NCBI GenBank assembly: GCA_021735645.1
Contig: JAIPGP010000143.1
Span: 1-36,376 of the forward strand
Source: Candidatus Cloacimonadota bacterium
GTDB taxonomy: Bacteria > Cloacimonadota > Cloacimonadia > Cloacimonadales > TCS61
Direction: 5' to 3'
Length of the DNA stretch: 36,376 bases
The notes under the pieces are model-generated. The model saw nothing but the letters and a program-made list of their open reading frames with translations, did not search any database and had not been told where the DNA came from. Of the stretch, positions 7,648-15,717 are shown one piece after another. Both the position numbers and the translations under genes were made by a program. Positions within the stretch are counted from its first letter, which is position 1. Each line of letters opens with the position of its first letter.

Positions 7648-8730
7648 ATGAAATATCGTGTATTAGCAGTAAATCCGGGTTCTACATCGACTAAGATAGC
7701 CATTTTTGATGATACTAAATCTCTATTTATTGAAACTTTACGACATGATGCAAAACAAATAGCTGAATATGATAGTATTATTGAGCAATACGAATTTAGA
7801 AAAGAATTAGTGATCAAAGCGATAGAAAAAAATAATATTGAACTTTCTTCTTTAGATGCAGTTGTGGGAAGAGGCGGCTTGGTTAGAGCTATTGCCAGCG
7901 GTACCTACAAGATTAATGAAGCAATGCTCAACGATCTTAGCGATCCCGAATTATGGGGACGTATCCATGCTTCCAATCTGGGTGCTTTTATAGCTAAATC
8001 CATTGCTGACGATATCAAAGTTGACAGCTTTATCGTTGATCCGGTCACAGTTGATGAATTTGAAGAAATAGCACGAATTTCCGGTTGTCCGCAGATTGAA
8101 CGGAAATCGCTTTTACATGCTTTGAATCTACGCTATTGCGGAATTAGTATTGCGGCTGAACTCACAAAAAAATTTACTGATGTGAATTTGATAGGTGTGC
8201 ATATGGGCGGTGGAATTAGCGTTGCCGCCATTAAAAAAGGTAAAATGGTGGATGTAAATAATGCTGTTTTAGGCATGGGTCCTTTTTCACCTCAAAGAGC
8301 TGGTGCTTTGCCAATCGGAGATTTGCTGGAAATGGCTTTTTCCGGTGATTATACTCATAAAGAGATGATCAAGATGTTTACTAAAAAAGGCGGACTTATA
8401 GCTTATCTCGGCACTGATCATGGTGGTGATATAATTAAAAAGATAGCAGAGGGCGATCAGAAAGCTGAACTTATCTTTGATGCCATGCTTTATCAAATAT
8501 CCAAAGAGATCGGTGCTTGCGCTGCTGTGCTCAAAGGGAAGATTGACGGGATTTTTCTCACAGGCGGCTTAGCTTACAATGATTATGTTGTAGAAAAGTT
8601 AAAAGAACGAGTTGATTTTATTGCCAAAGTATATGTGATAGCCGGAGAAAAAGAGATGGAAGCTCTAACTCAGGGAGCTGTTCGGGTTTTGAAAAACATT
8701 GAAAAAGCAAGAGAATATAAATCCGAGTAA
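7648..8730 (+). CDS. buk: Butyrate kinase
   Basis: 360-residue ASKHA-fold acyl kinase. It interconverts butyryl phosphate plus ADP with butyrate plus ATP in fermentative metabolism, or works on branched-chain acids. Signatures: VLAVNPGSTSTKIAIF at the N-terminus (phosphate loop), GVHMGGGISVAA in the middle, and GPFSPQRAGALPIGDL, which separates butyrate kinases from acetate kinases. The ATG at 7648 has GGAGAG just upstream; the 15-codon extension to 7603 lacks family similarity. No phosphotransbutyrylase gene is adjacent, which is unusual for this enzyme. The 250 bp upstream of it, shared with divergent tdk, show no clear promoter. Confidence 0.95.
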   Translation: MKYRVLAVNPGSTSTKIAIFDDTKSLFIETLRHDAKQIAEYDSIIEQYEFRKELVIKAIEKNNIELSSLDAVVGRGGLVRAIASGTYKINEAMLNDLSDPELWGRIHASNLGAFIAKSIADDIKVDSFIVDPVTVDEFEEIARISGCPQIERKSLLHALNLRYCGISIAAELTKKFTDVNLIGVHMGGGISVAAIKKGKMVDVNNAVLGMGPFSPQRAGALPIGDLLEMAFSGDYTHKEMIKMFTKKGGLIAYLGTDHGGDIIKKIAEGDQKAELIFDAMLYQISKEIGACAAVLKGKIDGIFLTGGLAYNDYVVEKLKERVDFIAKVYVIAGEKEMEALTQGAVRVLKNIEKAREYKSE

Positions 8731-8739
8731 AATTTTTAG

Positions 8740-9921
8740 ATGAAGCTGATAAAATATTTGAGCCTGGTTGTACTTGCTTTCATCGCAGGTAGTTGCAGCA
8801 AAAATAATGAGAGCGCCTGGACGGTTCTTGTCTACATGGCTGCAGATAATAGTTTGAATTTTGAAGCAGCAGCCGATATGGCAGATATGATGCAGGCAGA
8901 ATTTTCAGATGAGCTTAATCTAATTGTTCAAATTGATTATAGTGCTGCCGATCCACAATCCGGTGCTTATCGTTACCATATTTTTCCATCCATTTCCCAG
9001 CAGATCTCCTATCTTGGGGAGATCGATAGTGGAGATGGAGATCAGTTAACCGCATTTGCTAATTGGGGTTTTGAGAAATATCCTTCTAGTAATCAGGCTT
9101 TGATTATCTGGTCGCACGGTAATGGTTGGTATCCCAAAGCAAGAGATATTCCACCTTCTCTCTGCCCAGATGTTGAAGCGGATGATTATATTAATATTAG
9201 CGGTGGCGAACTTCGGCAAGCTATAACCAACATCAATGAACATCTTGAAATATTACTGTTTGATGCCTGCAATATGCAAACTGTTGAAGTTGCTGCAGAA
9301 ATTTCAGATCAGACAGATTTTATTATCGCCTCTGAAGGCGGTGTGAACTCTGATGGTTTCCCTTATGCCGAGATATTTTCTAAATGGGAAGAGCAAACTT
9401 CAGTTCAGAATATTACACGCGAAATTGGCTATCAATACTATCAATATTATTTTATGCAGGAGATTTATCCAATTGCTTGTTCTGTATTAAAAACTTCGAT
9501 GTTTGATCTGCTTTTGGCAGCTTTGACTGATTTCACTGCGGATTGGAGTAGCTTCGCCGGTGATGATGTCTTTACACAAGGTAGACAGTCCTGCCTGGAA
9601 TTTAACGCTGCCGGGTTTACAAATCCCGCCCTGGATGTCGATATCAAGGAGTTTTTTACTTATATTAATGCTAATGCTGAATCTGACTCATTATTCAATA
9701 TCTCGTCAGAAATTCTTACTACAATCGAAGATTGCTATATTTTCCAAAAAACAGATGACTTTCCCACCGGCTATACATCCGATGACGTAGGATCTGCTCT
9801 TATCTGGTTTCCGGATGATGAGACTCAGTGGTTTTTTGAAGATCGCAAGGTTGAATATCAGTTATTAAAGTTCTCACAAACAAATTGGTTGGATTTTTTA
9901 GAAAACAGTTTTACAAATTAA
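8740..9921 (+). CDS. Clostripain-family (C11) peptidase lipoprotein
   Basis: 393 residues. The N-terminus is a lipoprotein signal ending AGSC with C19 as the likely lipidated residue (the -3 Ala is slightly atypical). The peptidase C11 domain begins at WTVLVYMAADNSLN (27-40). The catalytic pair is H126 in IIWSHGNGW and C177 in LLFDACNM, followed by the conserved ASEGGVNSDGFPY block. Family members cleave after Arg/Lys and are exported. The gene starts nine bases after buk with almost no ribosome site (TTTTTAG), so it may depend on buk translation. Expected location is the periplasm or outer membrane face. Substrate is unknown. Confidence 0.88.
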   Translation: MKLIKYLSLVVLAFIAGSCSKNNESAWTVLVYMAADNSLNFEAAADMADMMQAEFSDELNLIVQIDYSAADPQSGAYRYHIFPSISQQISYLGEIDSGDGDQLTAFANWGFEKYPSSNQALIIWSHGNGWYPKARDIPPSLCPDVEADDYINISGGELRQAITNINEHLEILLFDACNMQTVEVAAEISDQTDFIIASEGGVNSDGFPYAEIFSKWEEQTSVQNITREIGYQYYQYYFMQEIYPIACSVLKTSMFDLLLAALTDFTADWSSFAGDDVFTQGRQSCLEFNAAGFTNPALDVDIKEFFTYINANAESDSLFNISSEILTTIEDCYIFQKTDDFPTGYTSDDVGSALIWFPDDETQWFFEDRKVEYQLLKFSQTNWLDFLENSFTN

Positions 9922-9926
9922 TCCCC

Positions 9927-10058
9927 TTATCCACATCTATGAACATTAAAATATCATAATTTCCTTTTAATTTTCAAAAGTATTTATTTAAATTCACTCC
10001 TAATAAGGTATTTAAGTAAAATAAAATTGTGGATAAGTTGTGGATAAGATGTGATTAA
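9927..10058. other. DnaA-box cluster, candidate oriC or DnaA-controlled region
   Basis: The 301-bp gap between two plus-strand genes holds three perfect DnaA boxes: TTATCCACA at 9927-9935 and the reverse form TGTGGATAA at 10028-10036 and 10039-10047. A weaker box (TGTGATTAA) follows at 10050-10058. The last three are 11 bp apart, one helical turn. Between the outer boxes lies about 90 bp of very AT-rich DNA that could serve as an unwinding element. The gap continues to nadC and also contains the palindrome AAGCGCTT (10091-10098). No dnaA or dnaN gene is in the window, so origin function is only a proposal. Confidence 0.6.
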
Positions 10059-10222
10059 TTTTCAGGAGATGACATAACTTTTTAATTAACAAGCGCTTAT
10101 GTTAGATCAAGAAAATTGAGGTTTATGTGGGTAGATTGGAATTTATAGAATTTCATTGATTGGAAATAAAGATTGAGAATAGTTTATTTTGACACAATTT
10201 CTCTTGTAAGAATGTTTGAAAT

Positions 10223-11053
10223 ATGGATATTGATAAATTAATTGAAGAAGCTTTATTGGAAGATCTACAAATGGAAGGTGATATTACTTCCCAGGCAATA
10301 TTTTCTGATGAACAGGATAATTTCTATTTACAAGCCAAGGAAAATGGAGTGCTTTGCGGATTAGCATATTTCGTCAAAGTTTTTCATTCTGTTGATCCTG
10401 ATATTCAGATAGAACTCAAATTTTCAGACGGTGATAAAGTTAAGCCAAATGAATTGATAGCAACGCTTCAGGGCAAAGTAAGATCCATATTAATTGCCGA
10501 ACGAACCGCCCTTAATTTGCTTTCTCATCTCAGCGGAATAACCAGTAAAACTGCAAAGTTCGTTCAGGAAGCAGGAGGCAGAAGCGTCATTTTGGATACC
10601 AGAAAAACCTTACCGGGCTATAGAAATTTCCACAAATATGCTGTTCTCTGCGGAGGAGCTTCTAATCACCGCATGGGTCTTTATGATATGGTGATGATCA
10701 AAGATAACCATATTGATGCTGCAGGAGGAATTGCTGAAGCTATCAGAAAAGTACGGGATAAATGGGGACATAAATATAAAATAGAAGTTGAAGTACGAGA
10801 CTTGTCGGAAGTAAAAACAGCCGTTAAAAATAAGGCAGATAGGATCATGCTTGATAACATGAACTTGAAAGAAATGAAAAAAGCAGTTGAGATCATCAAG
10901 GCGCAAGCTGAAACAGAGGCCTCCGGCAATATGACATTGAACAGGATATCGCAAGTAGCAGAAACAGGAGTAGATTTTATTTCTGTGGGTGAATTGACGC
11001 ATTCAGTAAAAGCACTTGATCTATCAATAAAACGAGGAAAAAATGATAAATAA
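10223..11053 (+). CDS. nadC: Nicotinate-nucleotide pyrophosphorylase (quinolinate phosphoribosyltransferase)
   Basis: 276-residue enzyme that converts quinolinate plus PRPP to nicotinate mononucleotide and CO2, the third step of de novo NAD synthesis. The N-terminal DxxLIEEALLEDL...GDITS block is followed by RTALNLLSHLSGI, LDTRKTLPGYR, KYAVLCGGASNHRMGLYD and IKDNHI, all conserved substrate-site motifs, and by EVEVRDL and MLDNM of the barrel. Length and motifs are normal. No clear Shine-Dalgarno precedes the ATG, while TTGACA at 10189-10194 is close to the start, so the mRNA leader may be very short. First gene of nadC-nadA-nadB. Confidence 0.96.
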   Translation: MDIDKLIEEALLEDLQMEGDITSQAIFSDEQDNFYLQAKENGVLCGLAYFVKVFHSVDPDIQIELKFSDGDKVKPNELIATLQGKVRSILIAERTALNLLSHLSGITSKTAKFVQEAGGRSVILDTRKTLPGYRNFHKYAVLCGGASNHRMGLYDMVMIKDNHIDAAGGIAEAIRKVRDKWGHKYKIEVEVRDLSEVKTAVKNKADRIMLDNMNLKEMKKAVEIIKAQAETEASGNMTLNRISQVAETGVDFISVGELTHSVKALDLSIKRGKNDK

Positions 11054-12083
11054 AATAAAAGAATTGAAATCTAAACTCGGGAATAAAGTAGCGATACCGG
11101 CACATCATTATCAAATCCAGGAAATTGTAAAAATTGCGGATTTTGTAGGAGATTCATACAAATTAGCAGTGCTGTGCAGCAAGATCGAAGCTGAATTCAT
11201 AGTATTCTGCGGAGTTAGATTTATGGCGGAAGGTGCTGTAGTATTGGCTTCAGCTGATCAGAAAATATTTCTGCCTGAACTTTCGGCCGGTTGTCCTCTG
11301 GCAGATTTTATCACTGCACAAAATATGGAAAATGCCTTAACAGAGATTTCTGATGTCATTTCAGAGCAAATTGTACCAGTCGTTTATATGAATTCTTCAA
11401 ATGATGTGAAAGAAGTTTGCGGCAGAAATGAAGGAGCTGTTTGTACCAGTTCGAATGCCAAAAAAATAGTGGAATACTATTTTCAAAAAGGTAAATCGGT
11501 ATTTTTTGCACCGGATTATAATCTTGGAATTAACACTGCTCGTGAAATGAATATTCCGGAATCTAACATTATTAAGGTTCATAGAGATTTAACATTCAGA
11601 CAAACAGAACTGCCTGCCACACCAAAACTGTTCATTTGGGATGGTAATTGCCGAGTTCATAAACGTTTTCAAATTAATGATGTTACTGATTTCCGGCAGA
11701 AATATCCGCAGGGTAAGTTAATTGTACATCCCGAGTGCACGGAAGAAATAATTAAAACCTCTGATCTCTCCGGTTCTACTGCAAAGATCTATAATGAGAT
11801 AAAAAATAGTCCCGGCGGTTCTATTTGGGGAGTCGGTACAGAATATCATTTTGTCCAAAGACTTGCACTGGAATTTCCTGATAAAATTATAGTTCCATTA
11901 CGAAAATCGGTCTGTTCCAACATGGCAAAAATTAGCCTGAAAAATCTCTATGAAACCTTGAAATCTATTAATGATCATCTTGAGAATGGCACTCAATTAA
12001 GAAATCTGGTGACGGTTACTGAAACGCATAAAGTCAATTCACGTAAAGCTTTGCAAAAAATGATCAAAATAGTTGAGGGCTAA
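11043..12083 (+). CDS. nadA: Quinolinate synthase
   Basis: 346-residue [4Fe-4S] enzyme that condenses iminoaspartate with dihydroxyacetone phosphate to quinolinate. Three cysteines sit at the places of the cluster ligands: C84 (AGCPLADF), C203 (WDGNCRVH) and C291 (VCSNM). Other conserved elements are AHHYQ (20-24), VVYMNSS with Y115, CTSSNA (134-139), and HPEC (229-232). It overlaps the end of nadC by 11 bases and stops one base before nadB, so the three genes are surely one operon. The cluster is oxygen-sensitive, which fits an anaerobe but does not prove it. Confidence 0.97.
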   Translation: MINKIKELKSKLGNKVAIPAHHYQIQEIVKIADFVGDSYKLAVLCSKIEAEFIVFCGVRFMAEGAVVLASADQKIFLPELSAGCPLADFITAQNMENALTEISDVISEQIVPVVYMNSSNDVKEVCGRNEGAVCTSSNAKKIVEYYFQKGKSVFFAPDYNLGINTAREMNIPESNIIKVHRDLTFRQTELPATPKLFIWDGNCRVHKRFQINDVTDFRQKYPQGKLIVHPECTEEIIKTSDLSGSTAKIYNEIKNSPGGSIWGVGTEYHFVQRLALEFPDKIIVPLRKSVCSNMAKISLKNLYETLKSINDHLENGTQLRNLVTVTETHKVNSRKALQKMIKIVEG

Positions 12084-12084
12084 T

Positions 12085-13650
12085 ATGCGAGAAAAATATG
12101 ATGTGATCATTCTGGGCAGCGGAATTGCCGGACTTACAGCAGCAATTTATTTAAAAGAAGCAGGATTTAATATCTTAGTAGTGACGAAAGAAGAAGAAAT
12201 TGCTGAAACTAACACCAACTATGCACAGGGTGGGATAATTGCGCGGGGAAAAGATGATAGCAGCAATAAATTATATGATGATATTCTTAAAGCCGGCTGT
12301 GGTTACAATAATCTAAAAGCTGTGAAACTTATGACCGAACAAGGTCCCGGCTTGGTATTTGATTTTTTTATTGATAAACTTGGTATAGAATTTTCCAAAA
12401 CGTCCGAAGGGGATCTGGACTATACAGAAGAAGCTGCTCACTCTCATCGTCGTGTGCTGCACTATAATGATCAAACCGGGGAGAAGATAGAATCAAGATT
12501 GATCGGTTATTGCAGGGAATTAGGCATGAATATACTGAGTTCTCATACCGCGATTGATCTAATTACAAATAATCACCATTCAGACAATATACAAGAGTAT
12601 TATCAGCCTCGTGAAGTTATGGGTGTGTACGTATTGAACAATAATTCCGGTGTGGTAAATACATTATTTTCGCATAATGTGATCTTAGCAACAGGCGGAC
12701 TGGGAGAACTCTATCAACATACTACAAATCCTCCAGCAGCAACCGGTGATGGAATGAGCATGGCATATCGTGCCGGAGCGGATATAATCAATGCTGAATT
12801 CATCCAATTTCATCCAACTTCCTTTTATCATCGGGATATCAAGCGCTTTCTGATCTCAGAATCCTTACGGGGAGAGGGAGGACGCCTGTTTAATCCGCAG
12901 GGTGAAAGATTTATGGAACGTTATGAACCCAAAAAAATGGAATTAGCACCACGCGATGTTGTTGCCAGAGCGATCTTCGAGGAGATGGGCAGAACAGGCT
13001 CTGAATACATGTTATTGGATATTGCTTCTTTTTATCATGGCAAAATTCCTCTGGACGTACGTTTTCCCAAGATCTATGAAACCTGTTTGCAGGGAAGTAT
13101 CGATATTACTAAAGAACCGATCCCGATCGTTCCGGCTGCTCACTATTTTTGCGGAGGGGTGAGAGTAGATACAGCCGGCAGATCTTCTATTAAAAACCTC
13201 TATGCAATTGGAGAAGTGAGCTGTACAGGAGTGCATGGTGCAAACCGTTTAGCCTCTTCTTCGTTGCTGGAAGGCTTGTTGTGGGCAAAACTTTCCGCCG
13301 AAGATATCATTGATAATTTTGCAGAAATTGACCGGAAGAGATTTGATTTTGTACCGGATTGGAAGCAGCCGCCAATCGAAGATTTTGATCCTCTGCTTAT
13401 AATTCAAGATCTGAAAGCAATTCAAATGACTATGTGGAATTATGCCGGAATTATGCGTACAGAAAAGGGTCTTGTCAGGGCAAAAGCTGATATGAATTAC
13501 TATTATCACCGCATTATGAAATTTTATCAAAAAGCACGCATGAACAGAGCTATACTTGAACTGAGGAATGCTGCAATTAACGGATTTATCATCGTTAAAG
13601 CTGCTTCTCGTAACCAAAATTCTATCGGTTGTCATCATATCCGTATGTAA
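12085..13650 (+). CDS. nadB: L-aspartate oxidase
   Basis: 521-residue flavoprotein that oxidises L-aspartate to iminoaspartate for NadA; in anaerobes fumarate is the usual electron acceptor. FAD-binding GSGIAGL (11-17), TNTNYAQGGI, the active-site EEAAHSHRRVLHYNDQTG, ATGGLGELYQHTTNPPAATGDG, QFHPTSFY, RGEGG, PAAHYFCGGV and GEVSCTGVHGANRLASSSLLEGL are all present. The ATG at 12085 has GAGGG upstream; the open frame reaches TTG 12073 inside nadA but that is not needed. Length is normal. Last gene of the NAD operon. Confidence 0.96.
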   Translation: MREKYDVIILGSGIAGLTAAIYLKEAGFNILVVTKEEEIAETNTNYAQGGIIARGKDDSSNKLYDDILKAGCGYNNLKAVKLMTEQGPGLVFDFFIDKLGIEFSKTSEGDLDYTEEAAHSHRRVLHYNDQTGEKIESRLIGYCRELGMNILSSHTAIDLITNNHHSDNIQEYYQPREVMGVYVLNNNSGVVNTLFSHNVILATGGLGELYQHTTNPPAATGDGMSMAYRAGADIINAEFIQFHPTSFYHRDIKRFLISESLRGEGGRLFNPQGERFMERYEPKKMELAPRDVVARAIFEEMGRTGSEYMLLDIASFYHGKIPLDVRFPKIYETCLQGSIDITKEPIPIVPAAHYFCGGVRVDTAGRSSIKNLYAIGEVSCTGVHGANRLASSSLLEGLLWAKLSAEDIIDNFAEIDRKRFDFVPDWKQPPIEDFDPLLIIQDLKAIQMTMWNYAGIMRTEKGLVRAKADMNYYYHRIMKFYQKARMNRAILELRNAAINGFIIVKAASRNQNSIGCHHIRM

Positions 13651-13826
13651 TTGACCGCTGCTGCAAGTTCTTACACAAATTCTGACACTCTTATCATAAT
13701 ATTCTCATATTCGCCACAACTGCTTTCTGAATGTAAAAAAAATTTTTTTATGAATTCCATAACCTCCCACTAAAAAACAAACTAAAATATTTCAGATTAG
13801 AAATAGGTTTGGTATTCAAATTGCAT

Positions 13827-13832
13827 TATAAT
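13827..13832 (+). promoter_or_regulatory. -10 box of the small RNA candidate
   Basis: Perfect TATAAT. A G at 13839, seven bases after its end, is a natural start site and begins the first hairpin. The -35 region is poor (TAGGTT at 13804-13809 at 17 bp), so an activator or strong -10 dependence would be expected. Confidence 0.55.
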
Positions 13833-13838
13833 ATTATT

Positions 13839-14003
13839 GGAAACGGAAACAGATTTACCGGTTCCCTTGCATAGAGCAGATAAGATAGATTGCTCATGTT
13901 GATTTTAGAATTTTTTATAGTATGTTGATCGGGCTTAGAATTTTGTCTGAAAAACAACAGGAGAGTTTGACGGGCCCCTCCCTGTCTTTCTCTCCTTATT
14001 TTT
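13839..14003 (+). ncRNA. Candidate small RNA (about 165 nt), no known family recognised
   Basis: This stretch has no credible reading frame but looks like an independent transcript. It starts after a perfect TATAAT, opens with a hairpin (13839-13865; GGAAACGG against CCGGTTCC, one mismatch), has a second hairpin (13874-13895; GAGCA/TGCTC) and ends in a strong terminator. Between them lies a direct repeat: ATGTTGAT at 13896 and 13922, each followed by TTAGAATTTT (13905 and 13935). That could be two copies of one pairing or protein-binding site. The ends do not pair, which argues against 6S RNA. It is over 180 bp from nadB, so a nadB 3' UTR is less likely but possible. Confidence 0.55.
13960..14003 (+). 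terminator. Rho-independent terminator of the small RNA candidate
   Basis: GGAGAG at 13960-13965 pairs with CTCTCC at 13990-13995, with further pairs inside (GAC/GTC, GG/CC) around a C-rich loop. TTATTTTTT follows immediately. It would also catch any read-through from nadB before the SRP RNA promoter. Confidence 0.88.
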
Positions 14004-14029
14004 TATCCTTTCTCAGCAATCAGCAAAAC

Positions 14030-14058
14030 TTGACATAATATCCTACCTGACAAAAAAT
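14030..14058 (+). promoter_or_regulatory. SRP RNA promoter
   Basis: Perfect -35 TTGACA at 14030-14035, 17-bp spacer, and a weak -10 AAAAAT at 14053-14058. The predicted start, near 14065, coincides with the first base of the SRP RNA closing helix. Confidence 0.6.
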
Positions 14059-14064
14059 ACTTTT

Positions 14065-14329
14065 GTGTGCTAGGCGGGGAGGTAGCGGTGTCCTGTAACC
14101 CACAATCCGCTATAGTGGGGCTGAATTCCTGCATGAGAATATTGATTTCTCAAGTTGGATTGATAAGTAGTGTTGAGGATCAAGCCCAACGCAATTGTGA
14201 ACTGTGAACTGTGTCAGGTCCGGAAGGAAGCAGCACTAAAGAGTCCTCGCGATGTGCCGTTGGCTCACTTGATCTGAGCTGGCTGTTAATTCCTACTTTA
14301 GAATAGATACCGATTGCAGGTGCACACCT
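14065..14329 (+). ncRNA. ffs: Signal recognition particle RNA, long (Alu-containing) form
   Basis: About 265 nt. The invariant helix 8 with GGAA tetraloop is at 14211-14236 (GTCAGGTCCGGAAGGAAGCA), where SRP protein Ffh binds. The 5' Alu-like domain follows the long bacterial form: TAGCGG (14083-14088) pairs with CCGCTA (14107-14112). GATCAAG (14178-14184) pairs with CTTGATC (14268-14274) to make the long helix 5. The ends close as helix 1: GTGTGC (14065-14070) with GCACAC (14322-14327). CCTGCA (14128-14133) can also pair with TGCAGG (14315-14320). A perfect hairpin at 14134-14152 (TGAGAA/TTCTCA) lies on the 5' strand. The RNA directs translating ribosomes to the membrane. End points are inferred from pairing. 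Confidence 0.95.
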
Positions 14330-14360
14330 ATATTAAATTTATACTTTTGAAGGAAATATT

Positions 14361-15623
14361 ATGGCAGGAAAATATAAGGTTCCCAGAGGCACTTTTGACA
14401 TACTCCCGACTGAGAGTTACAAATGGCAGTTTATTACAGAGAAATTCAGACAAGTAACTAAATTATTTAATTATAGGGAGATCGTTACACCCATCTTTGA
14501 AAGTAGTGAGATTTTCGAACGTAGTGTGGGAGAAGACTCAGATATTGTTGAAAAGGAAATGTATAAATTCGAGGATAAAAAAGGAAGATCTTTAGCATTA
14601 AGACCGGAAGGTACGGCACCAGTAGTACGATCTTTTATCGAAAATGGCTTAAATCTGCAGCCGAATGCTTCTAAACTTTATTATCTGGGTCCGATGTTCA
14701 GATATGACCGACCGCAGAAAGGACGGTATCGTCAATTTTACCAGTATGGAGTAGAAAATATTAGCAGCAACGATCCTTTTGTGGATTCTGAGGTGATATC
14801 ACTGGCCTATTTATTCTTGAAAAATCTTGGAATTGCTGATTTTGAACTGCAAATTAACAGTATTGGATGCAGTAATTGTACAAAAGACTATGATGCAGTA
14901 CTAAATAGATATTTCACCCCTTTCCTGAGTGATCTCTGCTCAGATTGCCGTAAAAGACTTGTAAAGAATCCCAAAAGAGTATTGGACTGCAAAGTAAAAA
15001 CATGTAAGAAAATTGCCGCAAAGGCTCCTTCTATGTTGGATTATCTTGATAAAAATTGTAATGAGCATTTTTCGCAAGTTCAGGATAATTTAAAATTGAT
15101 GGATATCCCATTTGTTATTAATCCAAAGATTGTGAGAGGTTTAGATTATTACTCGCAGACAGCTTTTGAATTTGTAGTTACTAGTCTGGGTGCTCAAAAC
15201 ACACTGATCGGCGGCGGGAGATATGACGGCCTCTCTGAACAGTTAGGTGGTAAACAGATGCCGGGTGTTGGTTTCGCTGGCGGTTTTGAAAGATTAATTC
15301 AATCTATGGAGAATGAAAAATTGAGCTTCGGCGGTGAGCAAATACCAAGTATTTACTTGGTTGCACTTGGGAATAAAGCAAGAGTTTATAGTCTAAAATT
15401 GCTGATGGAACTCAGAAGAAACGGCATCTCTGTTGATATTGATTTTGATAAGATCTCAATGAATTCTCAAATGAAGGCAGCCAACAGATCAAAGGCAGAT
15501 TTTGCTCTTATTCTGGGTGCTGAAGAGCTTACAACACAATCGATAATTTGTAAAGATCTTAAGAATGGTGAACAGGAAAAGATCAATCTGAAAGAAGTAG
15601 TAAACTATCTCAGAATTAGATAA
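14361..15623 (+). CDS. hisS: Histidyl-tRNA synthetase
   Basis: 420-residue class II synthetase that charges tRNA-His. Motif 1 is in the region ending YREIVTPIFE (38-47), RPEGT is at 81-85, motif 2 is MFRYDRPQKGRYRQFYQYG (112-130), and the histidine-binding RGLDYYSQTAFEF and motif 3 region GGGRYDGL follow. The middle carries the family's CxxC pairs (GCSNC, LCSDC). The C-terminal ~95 residues are the anticodon-binding domain. The ATG has GAAGGAA upstream. It begins only 31 bp after the SRP RNA with no terminator between, so it may be read from the SRP promoter. Confidence 0.97.
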   Translation: MAGKYKVPRGTFDILPTESYKWQFITEKFRQVTKLFNYREIVTPIFESSEIFERSVGEDSDIVEKEMYKFEDKKGRSLALRPEGTAPVVRSFIENGLNLQPNASKLYYLGPMFRYDRPQKGRYRQFYQYGVENISSNDPFVDSEVISLAYLFLKNLGIADFELQINSIGCSNCTKDYDAVLNRYFTPFLSDLCSDCRKRLVKNPKRVLDCKVKTCKKIAAKAPSMLDYLDKNCNEHFSQVQDNLKLMDIPFVINPKIVRGLDYYSQTAFEFVVTSLGAQNTLIGGGRYDGLSEQLGGKQMPGVGFAGGFERLIQSMENEKLSFGGEQIPSIYLVALGNKARVYSLKLLMELRRNGISVDIDFDKISMNSQMKAANRSKADFALILGAEELTTQSIICKDLKNGEQEKINLKEVVNYLRIR

Positions 15624-15630
15624 ATTTTTC

Positions 15631-15670
15631 TTGACTCAAAAAGCTGGCACTCTAAAAAAGGGTTTGCTAA
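15631..15670 (+). promoter_or_regulatory. Degenerate CIRCE operator (15644-15670) and groES promoter
   Basis: Left half CTGGCACTC (15644-15652), 9-bp spacer, right half GTTTGCTAA (15662-15670). Against the HrcA consensus TTAGCACTC-N9-GAGTGCTAA, 14 of 18 positions agree and the spacer length is exact. A -35-like TTGACT at 15631-15636 precedes it. The site lies about 50 bp before groES, the classical place for HrcA heat-shock repression. No hrcA gene is in the window. Confidence 0.7.
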
Positions 15671-15717
15671 TATTAATAAAAAGATTAGCTTAATATAAAA
15701 ATTGATTGGAGGATATT

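Noticed and set aside
10610-11002. Minus-strand open frames inside nadC
   Set aside because: Shadows of a clear nadC gene, with no family resemblance and no ribosome site.
13736-13750. A-run followed by T-run after nadB as a terminator
   Set aside because: A pure A/T pairing without GC stem is too weak; the nearest real terminator is at 13960.
13839-14003. Small RNA candidate as 6S RNA
   Set aside because: The two ends do not pair and there is no long stem with a central open bubble.
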